Shown: one piece after another, positions 8,444 to 16,257 of the stretch | How the letters are laid out: each line of letters begins with the position of its first letter | Numbering within the stretch: position 1 is the stretch's first letter | NCBI GenBank assembly: GCA_965218775.1 | Contig: CBDCLS010000006.1 | Span: 2,046,001-2,110,000 of the forward strand | Direction of reading: 5' to 3' | DNA: 64,000 bases | From: CAUZIZ01 sp965218775 | GTDB taxonomy: Bacteria > Acidobacteriota > UBA6911 > RPQK01 > JAJDTT01 | Made by a program: the position numbers and the translations under genes | The notes under the pieces: generated by a model | What the model saw: only the letters and a program-made list of their open reading frames with translations | What the model was told of the DNA's origin: nothing | Databases searched by the model: none

Positions 8444-11400
8444 ACCTGGCTGAAATCTCGATCAACAAGAAGACGACCAACCTGGTCCTGACGGTCGTAG
8501 CGCTGGTGGCGGGTGTGATTGCTTTCCAGTCATTGGGACGCCTGGAGGACCCTGAGTTCACCATCAAGCAGGCGGTTGTGATCACCCAATACCCGGGCGC
8601 CAGCCCCAGAGAGGTAGAGGAAGAGGTCACCGAGAAGATCGAGCAAGCGATCCAGGCGATGGGTCAGCTGCGGGAGGTGACCTCCATCTCTCGGCCGGGG
8701 CTATCGATTGTCTATCCCGAAATGCAGGATCGATACGACAAGCACACGCTGCCTCAAGTGTGGGACGAACTCCGCCGCAAGGTAGGCGACGCCCAGGCGC
8801 AACTCCCCCCAGGTGTCCTGACTTCGATTGTCAATGACGATTTCGGGGATGTCTACGGTGTCTACCTGGCCTTGAGCGGCGACGGCTACTCCTACGCCGA
8901 GCTCTGGGACGTAGCCAAGTTCCTCAAGCGAGAACTGCTGCTGGTGACCGACGTGGCCAAAGTCGCCTTCTGGGGTAACCGGCCAGAGGCCATTTACGTG
9001 GAGATGTCCCGGGCCCGGCTCTCCCAGCTCGGGATTTCTCCCCAGGAGGTCTTTCAGACGCTGGGACTGCAGAACCAGATCGCCAACTCGGGAAGAGTTC
9101 ACGTCGGAGAGGAATACATCCGGGTCGAGCCCAGTGGGATGTTCACCTCGGTGGAGGAGCTGAGCAACCTTCTGGTCCGGGGGCAGGGGTCGGCAGGCCT
9201 GGTCTACTTGAAGGACGTGGCCAACATCCGCCGGGGCTATCAGGATCCTCCCCGACAAATCATGACCCTGGACGGGAAGGACGCCATCGGGATCGGTATC
9301 TCGACCCGGGTGGGCGGAAACGCCGTGGACATGGGGGAAGGGGTTCAGAAGAGATTGGACGAACTGGCCCCCAGGATTCCGGCAGGGATGGACCTGGGCG
9401 TCGTCTCCTTCCAGTCCGAGGATGTGACCAAGGCCATCGACGGCTTCGTGATCAACCTGCTCGAGGCACTGGTCATCGTGGTCGGGGTTCTGATGATCTT
9501 CATGGGCTGGCGCAGTGCCGTCCTCATCGGCCTCTCCCTCCTTGTCACCATCATCGCCACCTTTGTCATGATGGGCATGTACTCGGTGAATCTGGAGCGG
9601 ATCTCTCTGGGAGCCCTGATCATCGCCCTGGGAATGCTGGTGGACAACGCGATCGTAGTCACCGAGGGGATTCTGGTCGGAACACAAAAGGGTCAGAGTC
9701 GGGTTCAGGCTGCGATCGACACCGTGGGAAAACAGTCCATGCCACTGTTGGGTGCCACCGTGGTGGCGATCATGGCATTTGCCGCGATCGGGGTTTCGCA
9801 GGACTCCACCGGAGAGTTTTGCCGGTCCCTGTTCCAGGTGATCCTGTTCTCTCTGGGTCTGAGCTGGCTGGTGGCGGTGACGGTGGTTCCGCTGCTGGGT
9901 ACCTTCCTGCTCAAGCCGGGTGACTCGTCGGAGGCAGACGAAGACCCTTACGCCGGCAAGGTCTTTCAAGGCTACCGGAAGGCCCTGGCAGGCTGCGTGG
10001 GCCACCGCTGGATCACCGTGGTCGTCGTGGTTGGACTCTTCGTGGCTGCCCTCTGGGGCTTTGGTTTCGTGGAACAGAGCTTCTTTCCCAATTCCACGCG
10101 GGCCCAGTTCTATATGGACTTCTGGAGGCCAGAAGGCACCCACATCGCCGACACTGGCGAGGATATCAGGGAGATCGACGAGTGGGTCCGCTCTCTGGAG
10201 GGCGTCACCACCACCGCAACCTTCGCCGGCCAGGGCCCGCTGCGATTCCTGCTCACCTTCACACCCGAAGACGCCAACAGCGCCTATGGTCTGATCATGA
10301 TCTCGGTGGACGATTTTGCGAAGATCGACGGCCTGAGGACCCAGATTGAGGAACATGTCGCCAGTAACTACCCCGAAGCCCAGGCCTGGACCAAAAAGTT
10401 CATCGTCGGCCCCGCCAAGGGTGCCAAGGTCGAGGCCTTGTTCAGCGGAACTGATGCCACCGTCCTGCGTCAACTCACGGAACAGGCAAAGTCGATCATG
10501 CGGCGGGATCCTGCGGCGATCAACATCCGGGATGACTGGAGGCAGAGGGTAAAGGTGATCCGGCCCCAGTATGCCGAGAACCAGGCACGGGCTGTGGGAG
10601 TGACCCGTCCCGATCTGGCGAGTGCGATCCAGATGGCGTTCGATGGCAAGACCGTTGGCGTCTACCGGGAAGCCGACGACCTCCTGCCCATCGTGGCCCG
10701 TGCACCTGAAGAGGAGCGAAGCGACGTCAACAACATGAACAGCATCCAGATCTGGAGCTCAGGCACCCGACGGGTGGTGCCGTTGAATCAAGTGGCGACT
10801 AGAATGGAGACCGTATCGGACGACAACATCATCCGGCGCGTGGACAGAAAACGCGCTCTCAAGGCCCAGTGCGACTACGGTACCGGCACCGCCGAGGCGC
10901 TGCGAAGCCGGATTGCGGCCGACATCGAGGCGATCGAACTACCGGCCGGATATGAGTTCGAGTGGCGAGGCGAATACGACAGCTCCAATCGGGCCAAGTC
11001 GTCACTGGGCGGGAAGATCCCGCCCGTCTTCCTGGGGATGATCCTGATCGTCATCATGCTCTTCGACCGGCTCAAGCAGCCGGCGATCATCTACTTGACC
11101 GTACCGCTGGCCATCATCGGAGTGACGGTGGGGCTGCTCGCTGCGGGTCAACCCTTCGGATTCATGGCCCTGCTGGGCATCTTGAGCCTCTCCGGGATGT
11201 TGATCAAGAACGCCATCGTCCTGATCGACGAAACCGACGGACTGATTCGCGATGGCATGGACTCCTACGGGGCCGTCATCCTGGCCGGAGTCAGCCGTGC
11301 CCGTCCGGTTGCAATGGCAGCCCTGACCACCATGCTGGGGATGATCCCCTTATTCCAGGACGCCTTTTTCATCTCGATGGCGGTGACGATCGTCTTCGGA

Positions 11401-11478
11401 CTAGGGTTCGCGACCCTGCTCACGCTCCTGGTGGTGCCAACCCTCTACTCCATTTTCTTCAAGATCAAGTCCCCCTGA
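8440..11478 (+). CDS. RND multidrug efflux permease (AcrB/HAE1 family)
   Basis: The 1012-residue protein has the RND layout of twelve membrane helices in two repeats, each with a large periplasmic porter loop (about residues 35-330 and 560-860). The TM4 proton-relay motif reads GMLVDNAIVV. It keeps the first Asp of AcrB's Asp pair but has Asn at the second, as in many HAE1-type pumps. The second-half counterpart GMLIKNAIVLIDE is present, as is the porter start YPGASPREVEEEVTEKIE. It acts as a proton-driven trimeric exporter in the inner membrane and is coupled to the adaptor before it. The order channel, adaptor, pump and the 4-base overlap argue for one operon. The substrate is not predictable; no repressor gene is adjacent. 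Confidence 0.92.
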   Translation: MNLAEISINKKTTNLVLTVVALVAGVIAFQSLGRLEDPEFTIKQAVVITQYPGASPREVEEEVTEKIEQAIQAMGQLREVTSISRPGLSIVYPEMQDRYDKHTLPQVWDELRRKVGDAQAQLPPGVLTSIVNDDFGDVYGVYLALSGDGYSYAELWDVAKFLKRELLLVTDVAKVAFWGNRPEAIYVEMSRARLSQLGISPQEVFQTLGLQNQIANSGRVHVGEEYIRVEPSGMFTSVEELSNLLVRGQGSAGLVYLKDVANIRRGYQDPPRQIMTLDGKDAIGIGISTRVGGNAVDMGEGVQKRLDELAPRIPAGMDLGVVSFQSEDVTKAIDGFVINLLEALVIVVGVLMIFMGWRSAVLIGLSLLVTIIATFVMMGMYSVNLERISLGALIIALGMLVDNAIVVTEGILVGTQKGQSRVQAAIDTVGKQSMPLLGATVVAIMAFAAIGVSQDSTGEFCRSLFQVILFSLGLSWLVAVTVVPLLGTFLLKPGDSSEADEDPYAGKVFQGYRKALAGCVGHRWITVVVVVGLFVAALWGFGFVEQSFFPNSTRAQFYMDFWRPEGTHIADTGEDIREIDEWVRSLEGVTTTATFAGQGPLRFLLTFTPEDANSAYGLIMISVDDFAKIDGLRTQIEEHVASNYPEAQAWTKKFIVGPAKGAKVEALFSGTDATVLRQLTEQAKSIMRRDPAAINIRDDWRQRVKVIRPQYAENQARAVGVTRPDLASAIQMAFDGKTVGVYREADDLLPIVARAPEEERSDVNNMNSIQIWSSGTRRVVPLNQVATRMETVSDDNIIRRVDRKRALKAQCDYGTGTAEALRSRIAADIEAIELPAGYEFEWRGEYDSSNRAKSSLGGKIPPVFLGMILIVIMLFDRLKQPAIIYLTVPLAIIGVTVGLLAAGQPFGFMALLGILSLSGMLIKNAIVLIDETDGLIRDGMDSYGAVILAGVSRARPVAMAALTTMLGMIPLFQDAFFISMAVTIVFGLGFATLLTLLVVPTLYSIFFKIKSP

Positions 11479-11496
11479 GCTGAAACGTCAACCGTT

Positions 11497-11523
11497 CGTC
11501 GCACGTCTGAACGTCGCACGTCT
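11497..11523. repeat. Copy of the CGTCGCACGTCTGAACGT repeat
   Basis: CGTCGCACGTCTGAACGT, followed by a further CGCACGTCT, lies just after the pump gene. The same words recur as an inverted pair at 13126-13154 and 13226-13261, so the MFS gene and its flanks sit between copies. Confidence 0.65.
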
Positions 11524-11581
11524 CCTGTCCCCAGAGGGTGCCGCAAATGGGGAAGAACTGCCAGCATCATAAAGTCAGGTC

Positions 11582-11673
11582 CGACAGAGCCGCGAACGAC
11601 TTGACTTGTCAGCAGTATGAGCCCCACTTCCGAGGACAGAGCTGGACAACAGCAGAATCTCCCCTATCCCCGA
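11582..11673. repeat. Dispersed repeat B, copy 1
   Basis: This segment (GACAGAGCCGCGAACG... ACTTCCGAGGACAGAGC... GGACAACAGCA) recurs with few changes at 23682-23769, and a short piece recurs at 50242-50268. It lies in the 364-base gap between the convergent pump and MFS genes. No coding sense was found in it. Confidence 0.65.
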
Positions 11674-11718
11674 CCAAAGTTCTTTCTCGAATCGGGCAAC
11701 CGCTCCTGGGGGTCGAAA

Positions 11719-11810
11719 CTGAAACTTCATTTGCGAACGTAGCTTCGGTCTCCGGGCCGAAGTCTCATCGCTTCGAGCCTTTGGCTCGGGACGGCGGCCT
11801 GGAGAACAAC
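11719..11810. repeat. Dispersed repeat A, copy 1
   Basis: The segment starts CTGAAACTTCATTTGCGAACG, then GTAGCTTCGGTCTCC, and ends GGCGGCCTGGAG. It matches 37520-37620 and, without the first 20 bases, 58405-58508. The ends are roughly self-complementary, so it can fold into a stem. It is placed between two convergent genes, where it could end transcription in both directions. Confidence 0.7.
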
Positions 11811-11842
11811 ACGCCTCACGACCGTTTGCAAGGAGGCGAGAG

Positions 11843-13123
11843 TCAGTGCGATTTCGCTTCGGCCCTGGGTAACCTCGAAATCAGGACAAGCGAGAAGAGG
11901 GCCGCCGCCAGGGCAAAGATGAAACTGGCCTGAAAGCCGAAGTTGTCTGCAAGGGCGCCGTGCGTAGCGGGCCAGACGAAGCTCAAAGTGCTGCCCAACA
12001 TCAGTATCGACATGTTGCGCGTGGAGGTGGCTGTCGGGCAGATCGCCACCAGAAAGGCGGGAAAATAGGCGCCGCCCAGTTCTCCGGCGCCCATGAGGCC
12101 GAAAGCGATCAGATAGAAGTAGCCTGGTACCTGCCAACCCCACAACACAGACGCCGCGAGAAGCGTCATCGAGGTATACAAAGAGGCGCGGAGCCCCCAG
12201 CGGATGGCGATGACACCCATGGCGAATCCCGCCAGGGACTTGAACCCGAAACGGAATGCCATGACCCAGCCGGAAAACTCCTTGGGATCCTGGCCAAGGA
12301 CCTCGCGTCCGTATAAGGAGAGCGTCGTCATCAGAGTGATGACGATGAACCACATGAAGAAAGCGAACCAGAGCATCACCAGGGTTCGGTCTCGGAGATA
12401 GGAGGAGAGGCCCTGGGAAAAGTAGCGAAAGAAGGGGGGGTGCTCTGTCTCCGCAACGTCGACCAGGCGATAGCGGCTGCACAAATAGGCGGCAGTGCCC
12501 ATACAGGGGGCTCCGATCAGATACAAGAAAGCGAAATCGTAGGGATAGGGCAGCCAATCAATTCCACCACTCAGTACGAACTGGGCCCAGAGGGAACCTG
12601 CCACTGCCAGTATGGGTCCCAGGGTAAAGGTCCACTTGAAGGCCCAGGCGCTTCCGTGGGGAGTGGTGCCTCGCTTGAGACACTGAAAGGTGTAAACCTG
12701 AGAGGTGTAGGCCGAAAATCCCTGAATAAACCCCTGTCCAATAACTGCGGCTAGACGCACGGTGTTGCTGACAGGGGAGAAGAGCAGAATGCACACAACC
12801 CCTAGCAGTGTGGCAGTTATCAGGTAAGCCAGGACCGAAGTGAAACGGACCAGTCGATGGGGGAGAACGAACGAGAGGATAAGCGGTGCCAGGGCTCCCA
12901 GAAGGTAGGTGGAGGCAGGAAGGTTGGCTACGGTGGCGCTGGCGCCAAGTTTGTCCGCCAGGGCACCCTGGACTACTCCCACGTACACGACGGGAGCGGC
13001 GAAATAGAGCAGCCCGTTGTGGGCAATGAAGATCAGGCCATTCTTTCGATCTGTCTCAGGAGTGATCTGGGCTGTCGGCACTTCGGCTTCAACGATGCTC
13101 ACGGCTGGCGTGCATGATAGCAT
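11843..13123 (-). CDS. Major facilitator superfamily transporter
   Basis: The 426-residue protein has about twelve hydrophobic helices in two six-helix halves separated by a polar loop (CSRYRLVDVAETEHPPFF, about residue 220). The first soluble stretch is short, with helix one around AHNGLLYFAAPVVYVGVVQG. These features fit an MFS carrier driven by an ion gradient. The sequence AYTSQVYTFQCLKRGTTPHG in the first half and GELGGAYFPAFLVAICP in the second are distinctive but do not point me to a known substrate. The gene converges with the RND operon across a repeat-rich gap and is followed upstream by an inverted-repeat pair at 13126-13261 that probably overlaps its promoter. The start could also lie a few codons further in. 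Confidence 0.8.
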   Translation of the reverse strand: MLSCTPAVSIVEAEVPTAQITPETDRKNGLIFIAHNGLLYFAAPVVYVGVVQGALADKLGASATVANLPASTYLLGALAPLILSFVLPHRLVRFTSVLAYLITATLLGVVCILLFSPVSNTVRLAAVIGQGFIQGFSAYTSQVYTFQCLKRGTTPHGSAWAFKWTFTLGPILAVAGSLWAQFVLSGGIDWLPYPYDFAFLYLIGAPCMGTAAYLCSRYRLVDVAETEHPPFFRYFSQGLSSYLRDRTLVMLWFAFFMWFIVITLMTTLSLYGREVLGQDPKEFSGWVMAFRFGFKSLAGFAMGVIAIRWGLRASLYTSMTLLAASVLWGWQVPGYFYLIAFGLMGAGELGGAYFPAFLVAICPTATSTRNMSILMLGSTLSFVWPATHGALADNFGFQASFIFALAAALFSLVLISRLPRAEAKSH

Positions 13124-13125
13124 TT

Positions 13126-13261
13126 CGTCTCACGTCTGAACGTCGCACGTCCCAGGGCAGGTTTCGGCCTGCTGAACCCCTTGATTGTTGCCAGCCTGAC
13201 GAGTCCACCTGAAGCCTGGGGGATTTGGGACGTGCGACGTTCAGACGTTCAGACGTGAGAC
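13126..13261. repeat. Inverted-repeat pair between the MFS and sorbosone-dehydrogenase-like genes
   Basis: The left copy at 13126-13154 reads CGTCTCACGTCTGAACGT and continues CGCACGTCCCA. The right copy at 13226-13261 is its reverse complement with one additional 8-base unit. The space between is 71 bases of unique sequence. Both copies lie upstream of the MFS start, and a third single copy is at 11497-11523. Confidence 0.7.
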
Positions 13262-13287
13262 CTCTTCGAAGTGGATTCGCAGCTTTG

Positions 13288-14493
13288 CTAGGGACTTTTA
13301 TAGGACACATGCCAGAGCTTCCTGGCACCATCGTCCGAGATCATCAACGACCCATCGGGCATCTGCAGCAGTCCCACCGGTCGTCCCCAGACCTCCGGTT
13401 TGTCGGGGCCCATCATCCAACCTGTGAGGAAGTCGGTGGGACCCGAGGTGGGACGGCCCGATTGGAAGGGGATGAAGGCAATGCGGAAACCGACTCGCTG
13501 GGCCCGGTTCCAGGAGCCGTGGAAAGCGAGGAAGAGCCCTCCCCTGTATTTCTCCGGAAACTGGGTCCCTTCATAGAACAGGATATCCAGGACCGCCACG
13601 TGAGCTCCCAGGATCACGTCAGGATAGAGGGTCTTGTCGACCATCTCCTGGTTCGTCTCCTCATGGCGAGGCTCTTTGTGGGGACCGATGTAGGCATCGG
13701 GCCAGCCGTAGAAGCCCCCCTGTTGGACCTGGACCAGGAAGTCGGGCACCAGGTCATCTCCGAGTCCATCGCGTTCCTGCACTGCCGCCCAGAGCTCATC
13801 GCTTCCGGGTCTCCAGCGGAGGCCGATCGTGTTGCGCAGTCCGGTGGCGAATATCTCGTGCCTTCCGCCATCCGGATTGACCCGGTTGATGGTGGCCCTC
13901 AGCGCAGGCTCGCCCTTGTCTATGTTGGATCCCGATCCGACGGTGAAATAGAGCTTCTCCTGCCTGCGGTCGAAGAGGAGAGATCGAGTCCAGTGTCCTT
14001 TTCCCAGGCCAGCCAGGGAAAAAACCTCCTCGCCCTCCCCAGAGATCGCCATATCCTTGTACTTGTAGCGCTTTATCGAAGTGGGCTCGCCCACGTAGAG
14101 GTAGCCTTGATAGATCGCCATGCCGTAGGGTCGATCCAGGTTCTGCAGGATGGTGTTCTGAGTCCCTCCCTTCAGGACATGGATGGCACCCGTCGGGGAC
14201 CTTCTTTCGCCGCTGTCCGAGAGGAGAATCTCTCCTGAAGGCCCCAGGAGCATGAAGCGGGGTCGGGTGAATCCGGAGGCGGCGAATTCCTGCACCTGGA
14301 AACCGTCCGGCAGTTTTAGTTGAGCCCCATCTGGGCGTGTGATGACGCGTGGCCGGTTGCTGGCGGAGTCAGTGTGGAAAGGCTCAGGAAGCCCCTTCCA
14401 GTTGACCGGTAATCGGGGGGATTGAGCGAAGACTCCGGTCCCAGCCAGGAGCAGGATCAAGAACCCTAGGCGAATTGGATACTGTTCTCTCAT
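13288..14493 (-). CDS. Exported sorbosone-dehydrogenase-like (PQQ-type sugar dehydrogenase fold) protein
   Basis: The 401-residue product has a clear signal peptide ending GVFAQ (about residue 24). A six-bladed propeller of the L-sorbosone/glucose dehydrogenase family follows, with signature runs LPDGFQVQEFA, RPYGMAIYQGYLYVGEP, ATGLRNTIGLRW and FLAFHGSWNR. Family members use soluble PQQ to oxidise sugars in the periplasm, but many bacterial homologues lack proof of activity. The ending MPDGSLMISDDGARKLWHVSY is typical. It stands apart from its neighbours, with repeats on both sides. Oxidation of a sugar or polyol outside the cytoplasm is the best guess. The fold call is strong, the cofactor likely and the substrate unknown. 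Confidence 0.85.
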   Translation of the reverse strand: MREQYPIRLGFLILLLAGTGVFAQSPRLPVNWKGLPEPFHTDSASNRPRVITRPDGAQLKLPDGFQVQEFAASGFTRPRFMLLGPSGEILLSDSGERRSPTGAIHVLKGGTQNTILQNLDRPYGMAIYQGYLYVGEPTSIKRYKYKDMAISGEGEEVFSLAGLGKGHWTRSLLFDRRQEKLYFTVGSGSNIDKGEPALRATINRVNPDGGRHEIFATGLRNTIGLRWRPGSDELWAAVQERDGLGDDLVPDFLVQVQQGGFYGWPDAYIGPHKEPRHEETNQEMVDKTLYPDVILGAHVAVLDILFYEGTQFPEKYRGGLFLAFHGSWNRAQRVGFRIAFIPFQSGRPTSGPTDFLTGWMMGPDKPEVWGRPVGLLQMPDGSLMISDDGARKLWHVSYKSP

Positions 14494-14563
14494 GATGGTG
14501 GCAAATGGTAGTTTCAGAACTCCCGGGAGTCAAGGCGGCGTTTGGGGTGGCAAGGCTCCTGGC

Positions 14564-14800
14564 CCTCGAAATTCGCTTGTTCGATATTCTGCGGTTCAGC
14601 CTTCCACCGGTTGCCCTCTCCAGAGCAAGGAAGAAAAGGCTGAATCTCGAACATGCGAACGCCGAACTGTCTTCCTAGCCTTCGAAATTCGCCTGTTCGA
14701 TATTCTACGGTTCAGCCTTTCCATCGGTTGCCTTCTCCTGAGCAAGGAAAAAGGCTAAATCACAAACCGCAGAACACCGAACATGCCAACGCCGAAGTGT
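14564..14800. repeat. Two-unit direct repeat (about 115 bases each) downstream of the DUF1501 gene
   Basis: Unit one starts at 14564 (CCTCGAAATTCGCTTGTTCG) and unit two at 14679 (CCTTCGAAATTCGCCTGTTC). Each contains GATATTCT.CGGTTCAGCC, then GGTTGCC.TCTCC, and closes with GAACGCCGAA or a close form. Within each unit the two ends are partly complementary. The same two-unit design recurs at 19549-19797 on the other side of the DUF1501/cytochrome operon. This fills most of the 311-base gap; no gene is seen. Confidence 0.7.
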
Positions 14801-14804
14801 CTTT

Positions 14805-16247
14805 CTACACGAGAAGCTTGTCCACCCGGTTTCCGTGCACGTCGGTGAGGCGAAAGTCTCGTCCCTGGAAGCGATACGTCAGCTTCTTGTGGTCGAAGCC
14901 CAACAGGTGTAGGAGGGTGGCGTGCAGGTCGTGGACATGGACCTCATCCTGGGTCACGTTGAATCCGAACTCGTCGGTCTCACCCAGGGTGATCCCGGGT
15001 TTGATCCCTCCGCCGGCCATCCACATGCTGAAGGCGTTGGGGTGATGGTCGCGCCCATCCTCAGTCCCCGCTTGCACCATGGGAGTCCGTCCGAATTCCC
15101 CGCCCCATAGGACCAGGGTATCCTCCAGCATCCCACGCTGCTTGAGATCCTGAACCAGGGCGGCGCTGGCGCGGTCCGTCTCCTTGCAATTCTTCTTGAT
15201 ATCCCGAACCAGAAAGCTGTGCTGGTCCCAGGACTCATGGTAGAGCTGAATGAACCGTACACCCCGCTCCACCAGTCTCCGAGCCAGCAGGCAGTTGTTG
15301 GCGAACGACGGCTTTCCCGGCTCGGCACCATAAAGATCCAGGACGTGCTGGGGTTCCTGGGAAAGGTCCATGAGTTCCGGGACGCTGGCCTGCATCCGAA
15401 ACGCCATCTCGAAGGAGTTGATGCGCGTCGAGATCTCGGGATCCCCGGTGAGGTCCAGATGCATCTGGTTTAGACGCCGAATGGAATCCAGTGAATCCCG
15501 TTGCAGTTCCTGGTCCATGCCGCTGGGACTGGAAAGGTAGAGGACGGGGTCTCCGCTACTGCGAAACTGAACGCCCTGGTAGACGGTGGGCAGAAAGCCG
15601 CTGCCCCAGCAGGAATCTCCACAACTCGGCCCCTTCTTCCCAGAACTGAAGACCACGAAAGCGGGCAGGTCCTGGGATTCGCTGCCTAGACCGTAGGTAA
15701 CCCAGGCACCCATGCTGGGCCGGCCGAACTGCTGGCTTCCGGTCGTCATCATGAGCTGGCCAGGAGCATGATTGAAGGCATCGGTCGACATCGACTTGAC
15801 GATGGCGATGTCGTCCACCACTCCGGTCAAATGGGGGAGCAGCTCGGATAGTTGAGCTCCCGATTGGCCGTGTCTGGCGAACTTGAACTTGGGACCGAGG
15901 AGTTTGGAGCTGGGGTTGATGAAGGCCGCCCGATAGTCCTTGATCAGTTCCTCGGGCGGAAGGGTCCCGTCGAATTTTGCCAACTGGGGTTTGTGATCGA
16001 AGAGCTCCAGATGACTGGGAGCACCCGCCATGAAGAGGAAGATGACGTTCTTAGCCTTGGGAGCGTAGTGGGGCGTCCTGGGGGAAAAGGGATTATCCGA
16101 GGAGAGTGCTCCTGTTGCAAATCCAGCCTGGGTCAGGAGTTCTCCTAGCGCCATGGCTCCCACCCCGACACCACACTGCTGAAGAAACCAGCGGCGGCTG
16201 ATCGATTGGGGATCGTTGCTCTCGTATCGTCGGTGGGAACTGTTCAT
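14805..16247 (-). CDS. DUF1501 Tat-exported sulfatase-like protein
   Basis: The 480-residue protein begins with a twin-arginine signal (SRRWFLQQCGVG, residues 17-28) and belongs to the DUF1501 group of the alkaline-phosphatase/sulfatase fold. The diagnostic runs are NVIFLFMAGAPSHLELFDHK, an LLPHLTGVVDDIAIVKSM segment, HAPGQLMMTTGS, and the late metal-like block VLWGGEFGRTP followed by DGRDHHPNAF. In Planctomycetota, Verrucomicrobiota and Acidobacteriota it is almost always paired with the DUF1549/DUF1553 cytochrome protein encoded here 10 bases upstream on the same strand. The pair is widely presumed to act on complex polysaccharides or other polymers in the periplasm, but the reaction is not established. 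The assignment to family and pair is firm. Confidence 0.92.
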   Translation of the reverse strand: MNSSHRRYESNDPQSISRRWFLQQCGVGVGAMALGELLTQAGFATGALSSDNPFSPRTPHYAPKAKNVIFLFMAGAPSHLELFDHKPQLAKFDGTLPPEELIKDYRAAFINPSSKLLGPKFKFARHGQSGAQLSELLPHLTGVVDDIAIVKSMSTDAFNHAPGQLMMTTGSQQFGRPSMGAWVTYGLGSESQDLPAFVVFSSGKKGPSCGDSCWGSGFLPTVYQGVQFRSSGDPVLYLSSPSGMDQELQRDSLDSIRRLNQMHLDLTGDPEISTRINSFEMAFRMQASVPELMDLSQEPQHVLDLYGAEPGKPSFANNCLLARRLVERGVRFIQLYHESWDQHSFLVRDIKKNCKETDRASAALVQDLKQRGMLEDTLVLWGGEFGRTPMVQAGTEDGRDHHPNAFSMWMAGGGIKPGITLGETDEFGFNVTQDEVHVHDLHATLLHLLGFDHKKLTYRFQGRDFRLTDVHGNRVDKLLV

Positions 16248-16257
16248 TTTGTGCGCT

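Noticed and set aside
8701..10473. Long open frame on the minus strand inside the RND pump gene
   Set aside because: It is rich in His, Asp, Gln and Gly with no fold pattern and mirrors the third codon positions of a well-supported pump gene; a GC-driven antisense shadow.
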